A stretch of 64,000 nucleotides of DNA from JAEUMG01 sp046349315 (lineage in GTDB: Bacteria > Pseudomonadota > Alphaproteobacteria > Rhizobiales > Aestuariivirgaceae), in contig JAXMCQ010000005.1 in assembly GCA_046349315.1 (NCBI GenBank), forward strand, positions 191,127 to 255,126. Direction: 5' to 3'. Below, one piece after another: positions 16,804 to 24,975 of this stretch. The notes below the pieces were generated by a model that was given only the letters and a program-made list of their open reading frames with translations, searched no databases and was not told the DNA's origin. The position numbers and the translations under genes were made by a program. How positions within the stretch are numbered: position 1 is the first letter of the stretch; every line of letters starts with the position of its first letter.

Positions 16804-17556
16804 CTACAGCGAAACCGAGATCCCGCCATCGACGGCAAGAACATGTCCGTTCACATAGCTCGCCGCATCGGACGCAAGAAAGATGACCGCGCCGCCAAGC
16901 TCTTCCGGCTTGGCCCAGCGGCCCGAAGGCGTGCGCCTTTCGACCCACGCGGTAAACTCCTTGTCCTCGAGCAGGGCCGTGTTGAGTTCGGTCGCAAAAT
17001 AGCCCGGCGCGATCGCATTGACGGTCACGCCATGCCGCCCGATTTCAGCTGCCATCGATTTTGTCAGTCCGTGCAATCCCGACTTTGCCGCGACATAGCC
17101 GTGGATCGTCGGCCGCGCCAGGATCCCGGCGACCGATCCTGTGTTGATGATGCGTCCGTATTTGCGCGGCAGCATGACGCGCGCGGCTTCGCGCGACAGG
17201 CGGAAACAGGATGTGAGATTGGCAGCGAGGATACGTTCGAAATCGCTGTCTTCCCATTCTATCAGCGGACGGCGATGCTGGATGCCGGCATTATTGACGA
17301 GGATGTCGAGCTTGCCGTGGCGCTTGACGATATCGGCGATTGCCGCAGGGCCGGCCTTGGCATCGGTGACGTCAAAGGCCGCATATTCCGCCCTTGGTAT
17401 CTTTGCGGCGACGGCGCGCAACGTGTCCGGATCGCGGCCATTGAGCACGACGATGGCACCGCGGCTGGCCAAGGCCTCGGCCATGGCAACCCCAAGGCCG
17501 CGCGACGCTCCTGTTACGAGAGCAACGCGCCCCTCAAGCGAGAATATGTCCTTCAT
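16804..17556 (-). CDS. SDR family oxidoreductase, gluconate 5-dehydrogenase-like
   Basis: Classical SDR of 250 residues with TGASRGLG, NNAG, catalytic NTGSVAG and YVAAKSG. The opening FSLEGRVALVTGASRGLG and the ending VNGHVLAVDGGI resemble gluconate 5-dehydrogenase (IdnO/Gno) relatives. I chose the ATG at 17556 because the AGGAGGGA at 17563-17570 is correctly spaced for it and too close to the in-frame TTG at 17562. The gene begins only 17 bp after the intrinsic terminator that ends the upstream ABC operon, so it depends on read-through or on a promoter I do not see. Confidence 0.9.
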   Translation of the reverse strand: MKDIFSLEGRVALVTGASRGLGVAMAEALASRGAIVVLNGRDPDTLRAVAAKIPRAEYAAFDVTDAKAGPAAIADIVKRHGKLDILVNNAGIQHRRPLIEWEDSDFERILAANLTSCFRLSREAARVMLPRKYGRIINTGSVAGILARPTIHGYVAAKSGLHGLTKSMAAEIGRHGVTVNAIAPGYFATELNTALLEDKEFTAWVERRTPSGRWAKPEELGGAVIFLASDAASYVNGHVLAVDGGISVSL

Positions 17557-17573
17557 CACCAATCCCTCCTCGT

Positions 17574-17599
17574 AAAAAAGGCGGGAGTTGCCTCCCGCC
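17574..17599 (-). terminator. Rho-independent terminator after sugar-binding protein gene
   Basis: On the minus strand a perfect 8-bp stem GGCGGGAG/CTCCCGCC with loop GCAA is followed directly by TTTTTT. It lies 26 bp after the stop of the binding protein and 4 bp before the Shine-Dalgarno of the SDR gene. This is the clearest intrinsic terminator in the window. Confidence 0.88.
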
Positions 17600-17624
17600 T
17601 CGTGATTGTCAAGCTCAAACCGAA

Positions 17625-18626
17625 TTACTTGGCGATGCAGGTATCGGCTGTCTCGGGCGTGCAGACGTCAAGACCCGTATAGGTCGGATCGGCCGGAGCC
17701 GGCTTGCCGTCCTTCATGTCCTTGAGCGCATTCATCGTCTTGTAGCCCATTTCAAACGGACGCTGGCCGACCTGGCCGAGCGACAGGCCTTCCTTCATCT
17801 GGTCGATCTGCACCGGCAGCGTGTCGGCAACGATCAGTGCCAGCGCCTTCGAGGCAATCTTGTCCTTGTAAGGACCGACCGCCGCGCGGTTGGCGTCCGG
17901 AATGAACTGCGGGAAGCCGCCCGTCGGGATGAAGGCATCGAGGTTGGGATTCTTGGCCATGATGTCTTCAAACTGCTGCACCGAACGCGGGAAGTCGTCG
18001 TCGGTATAGAGCGGGCAACCTTCGATTTCCGTCCAGCCATTCTGGCCGGTCAGGCGATCGCCGGGCGAAGCAGCCGAGGCCTTGCCCGACAATGTGTCGC
18101 GGATGCCCTGCATGCGTTCATTGTGGTTGGCCGCGGCCGCGCCACCTGACTGAATGCAGATCGTGCCGCCATTCGGCTTGGCAGCCATGGCGAGCTTGGC
18201 GAGGTTCGTGCCGATCTCGTAATTATGCGTGCCGATATAGGCGACGCGGAGATCCTTGTTCTCGGGCAGGAGGTCCGAGTCCCAGGTAAGAACCGGGATG
18301 CCGGCTTCCTTCGCCGCTTGGAGTGCAACCGCCATAGCCGCGGCGTTCGAGGGCGAAACGGCGATGCCGTCGACCTTCTTGGCCACGAGGTCCTGCACGA
18401 TCGTCACTTGCTCGTCGCCGCCGCCATGCTCGCCGGGTCCGATATACATGCATTCGAAAGCACCGTTCGATTCCGCTTCGGCCTTTTTGCAGCCGTCGCG
18501 AGCCTGATCGAAGAACGGGTTGTTCATGTTCTTCGGCACCAGCGCGAATACATATTTCTGCTGGGCAGACGCGGCTGCGGTCATTGCGATCATCGCAACG
18601 GCGGCAGCCAGGACAAATCTCTTCAT
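17625..18626 (-). CDS. Sugar ABC transporter substrate-binding protein (ribose/fructose type)
   Basis: Periplasmic binding protein of the CUT2 class, 333 residues. A Sec signal (MKRFVLAAAVAMIAMTAAASA) is followed by the mature start QQKYVFALVPKNMNNPFF, the usual opening of type I periplasmic sugar receptors. I chose the ATG at 18626, preceded by GGAGGAAGT; five extra in-frame residues upstream would disturb that signal. It is the last gene of the importer, downstream of the permease with an intergenic hairpin, and is followed by an intrinsic terminator. The ligand is not predictable. Confidence 0.93.
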   Translation of the reverse strand: MKRFVLAAAVAMIAMTAAASAQQKYVFALVPKNMNNPFFDQARDGCKKAEAESNGAFECMYIGPGEHGGGDEQVTIVQDLVAKKVDGIAVSPSNAAAMAVALQAAKEAGIPVLTWDSDLLPENKDLRVAYIGTHNYEIGTNLAKLAMAAKPNGGTICIQSGGAAAANHNERMQGIRDTLSGKASAASPGDRLTGQNGWTEIEGCPLYTDDDFPRSVQQFEDIMAKNPNLDAFIPTGGFPQFIPDANRAAVGPYKDKIASKALALIVADTLPVQIDQMKEGLSLGQVGQRPFEMGYKTMNALKDMKDGKPAPADPTYTGLDVCTPETADTCIAK

Positions 18627-18656
18627 TTTTACTTCCTCCACATTTTAACGACAGGG

Positions 18657-18677
18657 GGAAGGCTTGCACTGCCTTCC
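18657..18677 (-). other. Intercistronic stem-loop between permease and binding protein genes
   Basis: GGAAGGC and GCCTTCC form a perfect 7-bp stem with a 7-base loop, with no T-run after it on the minus strand. It sits between the permease stop (18685) and the binding protein start (18626). It is more likely an mRNA-stability element for the binding protein message than a terminator. Confidence 0.4.
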
Positions 18678-18684
18678 TGGTTTT

Positions 18685-19794
18685 CTAACGGTGTTTTCGG
18701 GGAAACAGCCTTTCCAGCATTGCAGCGACAAGTGACTTGCCGCCGGTCTGCATGCCGAGAAGCACCGCGAGAATGATGAAGGCGCCGACAAAGGCACCTT
18801 GCCAATTGGAATCGATACCGGCCATCAGCAACGCATTGCGGATGACCTCCAGAAGCGCCGAGCCGACGATCGCACCGAATGCCGTGCCGGCGCCGCCCAT
18901 GAGATTGGCGCCACCGATTACTGTTGCCGCGATCACGCGCAACTCATAGCCCTGCCCCATGGCGTTGATCGCCGAACCATTATAGCCAAGCAGCAGGAGC
19001 GAGGCGACGGAGGCCGTGAAAGCGCAAAAGACATAGGCCTGGAACTTGATCCAGTCGACGGGCACACCGGTGAGCCGTGCCGCCTGCTCATTGCCGCCGA
19101 TCGCGAAGAGATGTCGGCCCCAGGGCTTGAAGTTGAAGACGTATCCGACCACCAGCGCCAGCGCGATCATCACCCAGAAATGGACCGATACTTGCGGAAT
19201 CCAATCAGGTATTGAATCACCCGGCACCTGATGCGGCCATTTCGCCTGCCCGATCGCCTTGACGATCGGCGCGTCCGGTCCAAATTTGTAGAGCATCTGG
19301 TTGGCCGAGAACACGACCGCGAGCGAGCGCGCGATCGACAGCATGCCGAGTGTCACCACGAATGACGGCATGCCGACATAGGCGACGAAGAAACCGTTGA
19401 AGGCGCCGCAAGCAAGCCCGGATAGCAAGCCCATCGCGAAGGCGATGTACCAGGGATACTCCCAGGTGAGAAAGAGGCCGGCGACAATGGCCACAAGACC
19501 CATGACCGAACCAACGGAAAGATCGATGCCGCCGGTGATGATCACCACCGTCATGCCAAGCGCCATGATGCCGAACGGCGCGAAATTGCGCATCATGTTG
19601 GAGGCGTTCTCGGCCGTGCCAAAAGTCGGCTCGATCGATGCCATCCAAACGATCAGCACTAGCAGCGCGATCGTCACCCAGAACGCCTGGCTCGCGAACA
19701 TGCGTTGAAGCCAGGTCTGTTCCTTGATGCCGACGACGTCGGAGAGCGATGCGTGATCTGTCTGGGGCGCGGTTTGTTCGACGCTATGCTGCAC
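18685..19794 (-). CDS. Sugar ABC transporter permease (RbsC/FrcC type)
   Basis: Polytopic CUT2 permease of 369 residues, with about 8-10 hydrophobic segments after a hydrophilic N-terminal tail of about 35 residues. Typical motifs are visible: TGGIDLSVGSVMGL near the third segment, and VIGGANLMGGAGTAFGAIVG with LLMAGIDSNWQ near the C-terminus. Its start overlaps the 3' end of the ATPase gene by 11 bp, so the two are translationally coupled. It forms the membrane channel for the sugar delivered by the binding protein at 17625-18626. Confidence 0.94.
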   Translation of the reverse strand: MQHSVEQTAPQTDHASLSDVVGIKEQTWLQRMFASQAFWVTIALLVLIVWMASIEPTFGTAENASNMMRNFAPFGIMALGMTVVIITGGIDLSVGSVMGLVAIVAGLFLTWEYPWYIAFAMGLLSGLACGAFNGFFVAYVGMPSFVVTLGMLSIARSLAVVFSANQMLYKFGPDAPIVKAIGQAKWPHQVPGDSIPDWIPQVSVHFWVMIALALVVGYVFNFKPWGRHLFAIGGNEQAARLTGVPVDWIKFQAYVFCAFTASVASLLLLGYNGSAINAMGQGYELRVIAATVIGGANLMGGAGTAFGAIVGSALLEVIRNALLMAGIDSNWQGAFVGAFIILAVLLGMQTGGKSLVAAMLERLFPRKHR

Positions 19795-20524
19795 GGATCG
19801 CCCCCGTAATCAGGCCGGTGATTTCTTCCGGCGAAGTGAGCGCCGTCGGCTTGTCGGCAACCTTGGTGCCGCGCCGCAGCACGATGATACGGTCGGACAC
19901 CGCAAAGACGTCTGGCATGCGGTGGCTGATCAGCATCACGGCCACGCCCTGCCCTTTGAGCCGGCGTATGAGTTCGAGGACCTCCGCCACTTGGCGAACT
20001 GAAATGGCTGCGGTCGGCTCGTCCATCAGGACCATCTTGGCATTGGAGAGACGCGTGCGCGCGATGGCGACCGCCTGGCGCTGGCCGCCCGACATCTTCT
20101 TCACGAGGTCGCGCGGCCGCGTTTCGGATTTCAGTTCGGCGAAGAGTTCTCCGGCGCGATCGATCATCGCCTGCTTGTCGAGAACCTTGAAAGGCCACAC
20201 GCCCTTCGTCAATTCGCGCCCTAGAAACACATTCTGCGCCGCCGTCAGATTATCGGCCAATGCCAGGTCCTGATAGACGACCTCAATCCCCTTGCCGCGC
20301 GCATCGAGCGGCTTGTGGAAGTGGCAGACCTCGTCATCGACGGCGAGTTCACCTTCGCTCGGCGGGAAATTGCCGGCGATGAGCTTAACCATGGTCGACT
20401 TGCCGGCGCCATTGTCGCCCATCAGCCCGACGACTTCGCCCGGCTGCACGGTAAGGCTGACATCGGTCAGCGCCCGGATTGCTCCAAAATTCTTTGAAAC
20501 ATTGCGGATGTCGAGCAATGTCAT
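19784..20524 (-). CDS. Sugar ABC transporter ATP-binding protein, single domain (FrcA-like)
   Basis: ATPase of the CUT2 importer, 246 residues. Walker A GDNGAGKST, signature MSGGQ (KKMSGGQRQAVAIAR), Walker B VLMDEPTAA and H-loop LISHRM are all present. Unlike RbsA it has one ABC domain only, as in the rhizobial fructose transporter FrcA. I chose the ATG at 20524, preceded by GGGAGGGAA; the open frame extends 54 residues upstream to 20686 but that part has no ABC features and would overlap the SDR gene. It overlaps the permease by 11 bp. Confidence 0.93.
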   Translation of the reverse strand: MTLLDIRNVSKNFGAIRALTDVSLTVQPGEVVGLMGDNGAGKSTMVKLIAGNFPPSEGELAVDDEVCHFHKPLDARGKGIEVVYQDLALADNLTAAQNVFLGRELTKGVWPFKVLDKQAMIDRAGELFAELKSETRPRDLVKKMSGGQRQAVAIARTRLSNAKMVLMDEPTAAISVRQVAEVLELIRRLKGQGVAVMLISHRMPDVFAVSDRIIVLRRGTKVADKPTALTSPEEITGLITGAIRAA

Positions 20525-20643
20525 CCGGCTTCCCTCCCGAAGCTTGCGTCCAGGCGCCGGCTCTGTGTCCGGTTCTCGTGTCTGGATCGGCTCACTATAG
20601 GGGCGCGAGTCGCCATTGCCAGTGAAAAACACCGGGACAATGC

Positions 20644-21474
20644 TCAGCCCTCGAGTGGCGCCGGCTGCGGCGCGCTTTCGTAACATCCAAGCACGGATTG
20701 ATCGAAGTCGATGATCGAACCGGTCATAAGGCCAGATTCATCGCTCGCGAGATAGCCGACCGCGCGCGCCACCTCGTCGGTCTTGAGCATACGCCCGGTG
20801 GGCAGCCCAGCTTCCGCCTTTTTCCGCCAGCCATCCGTGGCGCCGTGATAGGTCTTCATGATCCGGTCTTCGCCGGGCGTATCCATCCAGCCGATGCAAA
20901 GCCCGTTCACCCTGATGCCGTGCCGCATCAGGCTGAAGCCGACATTCTTGGTGAGCGTGATGAGGGCGCCCTTGGACGCGCAATAGGCGGTGATGAAACT
21001 CTGGCCGCCATGGCCCGACATCGAGATGATGTTGACGATCGTGCCCTTGATCTTCTCGCGCTGCATGACCTTCGCGGCATCCTGCATGAGGAAGAAAGGT
21101 GCCCGCACATTGACCGCGAACATACGGTCGAAAAGTTCGGGGCTCGTATCCCAGATTGTTCCACGGTCGGTGATCGCTGCGACATTGGCGAGCGTGTCGA
21201 TACGCCCGAAGGCCTTGTCCGCCGCCCTGATCACCTTTTGGGCATCTTCGACTTTTGCCAGATCTGCAGGCACGAACAGCGACTTGACGCCCTTTTCCTC
21301 GAGCGCCTTGCTCACCCGCAATCCATTCGCTTCATTCCGCCCGCAAATCGCGATGCCCTCGGCGCCGCGATCGGCCATGAGATGGGCAATAGTCTCGCCG
21401 AGACCCTGCGTTCCACCTGTAATGACGGCGATTTTGCCGGCTAGCGATAGATTCTTGTAGCTCGACGCATCCAC
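20644..21474 (-). CDS. SDR family oxidoreductase
   Basis: A 276-residue SDR with TGGTQGLG and YCASKGA. The usual NNAG reads ANVAA (LANVAAITDRG), so the structural Asn-Asn-Ala-Gly is degenerate. Catalytic Ser is in IISMSGHGG. The long C-terminal segment (WMDTPGEDRIMKTYHGATDGW) resembles SDRs that act on sugars near CUT2 importers. It is the first gene upstream of the ATPase, 119 bp away, in the same direction, so probably part of the same transcription unit and acting on the imported sugar. Confidence 0.9.
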   Translation of the reverse strand: MDASSYKNLSLAGKIAVITGGTQGLGETIAHLMADRGAEGIAICGRNEANGLRVSKALEEKGVKSLFVPADLAKVEDAQKVIRAADKAFGRIDTLANVAAITDRGTIWDTSPELFDRMFAVNVRAPFFLMQDAAKVMQREKIKGTIVNIISMSGHGGQSFITAYCASKGALITLTKNVGFSLMRHGIRVNGLCIGWMDTPGEDRIMKTYHGATDGWRKKAEAGLPTGRMLKTDEVARAVGYLASDESGLMTGSIIDFDQSVLGCYESAPQPAPLEG

Positions 21475-21508
21475 TCTGGCGCTCCCATTTCCACCCGCTT
21501 GAGCGATT

Positions 21509-21522
21509 GGAATTTTTGTTCT
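21509..21522. promoter_or_regulatory. Near-match to the rhizobial IolR site (GGAA-N6-TTCC)
   Basis: GGAA-TTTTTG-TTCT lies in an AT-rich stretch upstream of the IolG-like gene, one base away from the GGAA-N6-TTCC motif reported for the RpiR-type inositol regulator of rhizobia. No RpiR-type regulator gene is in the window. It is a weak, single half-perfect site. Confidence 0.25.
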
Positions 21523-21626
21523 ATTTTTTCTTTACTCAAGAATGAACGTTGCATAAATGCACCGGAATGGCAACGCAAAAATCTGCGCGGCCGGGCTATT
21601 TGTCACACAAATGGGAGCTTGGTGGG

Positions 21627-22616
21627 ATGATTGGAGTTGCCGTTCTCGGAGCCGGGCGGATCGGAAAAATTCACGCCCGCAATGTCACGCTCAATCCGCG
21701 CTGCAAGCTCGTGGCCGTCGCCGATCCGATGAAGGACGCAGCGACTGCACTCGCCGGGGCACTTGGCGCGGAAGCCATGACCGATGCCCGCGCCACGATT
21801 GCGCGCCCCGATGTGCAGGCGATCATCGTCGGAACGCCGACCGACACGCATGTCGACTTCACGCTCGATGCTGCCCGCCGCGGCAAGGCGGTACTCTGTG
21901 AAAAGCCGATCGACCTCGATATCAACAAGGCCGATGCCGCGGTTGCCGAGATCGAGAAGCTCGGCGCCAAGGTGATGATCGCTTTCAATCGCCGCTTCGA
22001 CCCGAGTGCCGCGGCACTTAAGAGGGCGATCGATGCCGGTGCCATTGGCGAGGTCCACCAGGTCATCATCACCAGCCGTGATCCCTCGCCCCCACCTGCG
22101 ACCTATACCAATTCCGGCGGCATCTTCCGCGACATGACCATCCATGATTTCGATATGGCGCGCTTCCTCCTCGGCGAGGAGCCTGTCGAAGTCGTCGCTT
22201 CCGCAAGCTGTCTCGTCGATCCGGCGATCGGCAAGTCCGGCGACTTCGATACTTTGATGGTCATCCTCAAGACCAAATCGGGCCGCCAGTGCCACATCAA
22301 CAACAGCCGCAAGGCTGTTTATGGCTACGACCAGCGCTTCGAAGTCTTCGGCTCTTCCGGCATGCTGATGAACGACAATCTCCGCGCCACCACCTTGCGC
22401 GGCTATACCGAGGCGCAAACCGAAATCCGCGATCCCCTGCTCAACTTCTTCCTCGAGCGCTATGACGATGCCTATCGCAGCGAACTCAACGCCTTCATCG
22501 ATGCGGTTGCCGATGGCAAGCCGATGCCGGTCACCGCGCGCGACGGCCGCCAGGCCTTGCGGCTCGCCGATGCCGCGCTTGAATCGGCCACGACCGGCCG
22601 CGCCGTGAAAGTCTGA
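21627..22616 (+). CDS. iolG: Inositol 2-dehydrogenase-like Gfo/Idh/MocA oxidoreductase
   Basis: A 329-residue NAD-dependent dehydrogenase closely resembling rhizobial inositol 2-dehydrogenase. Rossmann motif GAGRIGKIHA, TPTDTH, EKPIDLD with the catalytic Lys, FNRRFDP, then GGIFRDMTIHDFDMARFLLG, a highly characteristic IolG stretch with the catalytic Asp and His, and NSRKAVYGYDQR. It would oxidise myo-inositol or a related cyclitol to the inosose. I chose the ATG at 21627 (GGTGGG before it); an upstream ATG at 21567 adds 20 atypical residues. No iolB/C/D/E genes are near, so related cyclitol or sugar substrates are possible. It overlaps the next gene (TGATG). Confidence 0.78.
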   Translation: MIGVAVLGAGRIGKIHARNVTLNPRCKLVAVADPMKDAATALAGALGAEAMTDARATIARPDVQAIIVGTPTDTHVDFTLDAARRGKAVLCEKPIDLDINKADAAVAEIEKLGAKVMIAFNRRFDPSAAALKRAIDAGAIGEVHQVIITSRDPSPPPATYTNSGGIFRDMTIHDFDMARFLLGEEPVEVVASASCLVDPAIGKSGDFDTLMVILKTKSGRQCHINNSRKAVYGYDQRFEVFGSSGMLMNDNLRATTLRGYTEAQTEIRDPLLNFFLERYDDAYRSELNAFIDAVADGKPMPVTARDGRQALRLADAALESATTGRAVKV

Positions 22617-23743
22617 TGCCGATGCGCGACATCGGTGTCGGCATCATCGGCACAGGCTTCATGGGCAAGGCCCACGCCTTTGCCTATCGCGCCGTATCGG
22701 GCATTCTCCCCGTCTCGCTCCGCCCTGTCTTGCGCGTGGTCGCCGACAATAATCGTGAAGCCGGGCTTGCGACGCAAAAGCAACTCGGCTTCGAGAAATT
22801 CACCGCCGACTGGACCGAACTTGTCCGCGACCCGGGCGTCGAGATCGTCTCGATCACCACGCCCAATGTCGTTCACCGCGAAATGGCGCTCGCCGCGATC
22901 GCTGAAGGCAAGCATGTCCATTGCGAGAAGCCGATCGCGCCGAGTGCTGATGACGCGCGCGCCATGATGGAGGCGGCAGAGGCGAAAGGCGTCAAGACGC
23001 AGGTCGGGTATAATTACATCAAGAACCCGCTGCTGGTTCTTGCCCGCGACATGATCGCTTCGGGCGAGCTTGGTGAGATCACCGGCTTTCGCGGCATCCA
23101 TGCCGAGGATTACATGGCAAGCCCGGATGTTCCCTATGGCTGGCGCGTCGATCCCTCGGGCGGTGGCGGCGCGGTCGCCGATCTCGGCAGCCACATTGTC
23201 GGCATGGCGCGCTTTCTCTTAGGACCGATCGCATCTGTGAATGCCGATCTCGAAACCATCGTGAAATCGCGCCCCATCGCGCCGGGCTCGAACGAACGCC
23301 GAGAGGTCAAGGTCGACGATATCGCGCGGCTCACCGTGCGTTTCGCGCGCGGCTGCGGCGGACAGATCGAGGCCAATTGGGTGGCGACCGGCCGCAATAT
23401 GGATCTGGGCTTCCAGCTCTACGGCACCAAGGCCTCGCTCGCCTTCACCCAGGAGCGCTTCAACGAACTCCTCTATTACAAGGCGGGAGGACCCAAGGGC
23501 CGCAAGGGTTATCAGAAGATCGAAGCGGGACCCGAGCACTATCCTTACGGTCTCTTCTGCGTCGCACCGGGCCATCAACTTGGCTTCAACGATCTGAAGA
23601 CGATCGAAGTCGCCGACTTCCTCGACACGATTTCAGGCGGTCAGCCAAAAGGCCCGGATTTCCGCGAGGCGTGGGAGATCCAGAAGGTGATCGATACCGC
23701 GATCCGTTCGTCGCGCGAGCGGCGCTGGCTCGATATCGCGTGA
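22616..23743 (+). CDS. Gfo/Idh/MocA family oxidoreductase
   Basis: A 375-residue dehydrogenase paralogous to the preceding gene but of a different subgroup. It has GIIGTGFMGKAHA at the N-terminus, TPNVVH, CEKPIAPS (catalytic Lys near residue 103) and DLGSHIVGMARFLLG with the Asp/His pair. It probably acts on a sugar or cyclitol in the same pathway as the IolG-like enzyme. The start overlaps the previous stop (TGATG), and its own stop overlaps the GTG of the kynureninase gene, so four genes are translationally linked. Confidence 0.9.
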   Translation: MPMRDIGVGIIGTGFMGKAHAFAYRAVSGILPVSLRPVLRVVADNNREAGLATQKQLGFEKFTADWTELVRDPGVEIVSITTPNVVHREMALAAIAEGKHVHCEKPIAPSADDARAMMEAAEAKGVKTQVGYNYIKNPLLVLARDMIASGELGEITGFRGIHAEDYMASPDVPYGWRVDPSGGGGAVADLGSHIVGMARFLLGPIASVNADLETIVKSRPIAPGSNERREVKVDDIARLTVRFARGCGGQIEANWVATGRNMDLGFQLYGTKASLAFTQERFNELLYYKAGGPKGRKGYQKIEAGPEHYPYGLFCVAPGHQLGFNDLKTIEVADFLDTISGGQPKGPDFREAWEIQKVIDTAIRSSRERRWLDIA

Positions 23744-24975
23744 CGACCCGCGAAAACTGCCTGGCGCGCGACCGCGCCGATCCTCTGGCGGGGAAGCGCT
23801 CAGCATTCGTGCTTCCCGAAGGCGTTGTCTATCTCGATGGTAATTCGCTCGGCGCCTTGCCGCGCAATGTTGCCGCGCGCGTCGCCGACACGATCGACAG
23901 GCAATGGGGTGCAACCCTCATCAAATCCTGGAACGAGCATGGCTGGTTCGACCTGCCGCGAAAAATCGGCGATCGCATCGCGAGACTGATCGGCGCGCCA
24001 CGGATGAGCGTCGTTGCCTGCGACACGATCTCGGTCAATCTCTATAAATTGCTTGGCGCGGCGATTGCGTTGCGGCCCGGTCGCCATGTCATTCTCTCCG
24101 ACACCGGCAATTTTCCGACTGACCTCTATATGATGCAGGGCTTGATCCGCCTGCTCGACCGCGGTCTCGAACTGCGCCTTGTCGAGCCGGAGGATGTCGA
24201 AGCTGCGATCGCCGATGATGTCGCGGTCGTCTCGCTGACCGAAGTCGACTACCGCACCGGACGCCGGCATGACATGAAGCGATTGACGGCGCGGGCGCAC
24301 GCGGCCGGCGCGCTCATGATCTGGGATCTCGCGCATTCCGCCGGCGCCTTCCCGGTCGATCTCGAAGGCTGCAACGCCGATTTTGCGGTGGGCTGCACTT
24401 ACAAGTATCTGAATGGCGGGCCTGGCGCCCCGGCCTTTCTCTATGTACGGCCCGATCTCCAGGGTCGGATTGAATCGCCGCTCTCCGGCTGGTGGGGCCA
24501 TGAAGCGCCGTTCGCTTTCGACACGGATTATCGCCCGGCACCGGGCATTCTCCGCCAGCAATGCGGCACGCAGGCGATCCTTGCGATGGCGGCGCTCGAT
24601 TCGGCGCTTGATGTCTGGGACGATGTCGACCTCGCTGAACTGCGCCGCAAATCCGAAGCGCTGTGCGAACTCTTCATCGCTGAAGTTGAGAGCCGCAACC
24701 GGAAGCACGGCGTAAAGCTCGCCGGCCCGCGGGACATGCGCGAGCGCGGTTCGCATGTCTCCTTTCACTGCCCCGAAGGCTATGCAGTCATGCAGGCACT
24801 CATCGCGCAAGGCGTGATCGGCGATTTCCGCGCGCCCGATATCGTCCGCTTCGGCATCACGCCGCTCTACACGCGCTTCGTCGATATCTGGGACGCGGCC
24901 GACATTCTCACGCGCATCCTCGATGAGCGATTGTGGGATGATCCGCGTTTCAAATCGCGCAAGGCGGTGACGTGA
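23740..24975 (+). CDS. kynU: Kynureninase
   Basis: PLP-dependent hydrolase, 411 residues, cleaving L-kynurenine to anthranilate and alanine. Diagnostic segments: YLDGNSLGALP at the N-terminus, SDTGNFPTDLYM, WDLAHSAGAFPVDL, and the PLP-lysine in YKYLNGGPGAPAF (K222), then SGWWGHEAPF and RQQCGTQAI. The GTG at 23740 overlaps the preceding stop (GTGA) and places the start about 30 residues before the first conserved motif, as in the family; the longer in-frame extension upstream is antisense-like noise from the previous gene. It is coupled to kynB by another GTGA overlap. No tryptophan 2,3-dioxygenase gene is in the window. Confidence 0.93.
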   Translation: MTTRENCLARDRADPLAGKRSAFVLPEGVVYLDGNSLGALPRNVAARVADTIDRQWGATLIKSWNEHGWFDLPRKIGDRIARLIGAPRMSVVACDTISVNLYKLLGAAIALRPGRHVILSDTGNFPTDLYMMQGLIRLLDRGLELRLVEPEDVEAAIADDVAVVSLTEVDYRTGRRHDMKRLTARAHAAGALMIWDLAHSAGAFPVDLEGCNADFAVGCTYKYLNGGPGAPAFLYVRPDLQGRIESPLSGWWGHEAPFAFDTDYRPAPGILRQQCGTQAILAMAALDSALDVWDDVDLAELRRKSEALCELFIAEVESRNRKHGVKLAGPRDMRERGSHVSFHCPEGYAVMQALIAQGVIGDFRAPDIVRFGITPLYTRFVDIWDAADILTRILDERLWDDPRFKSRKAVT

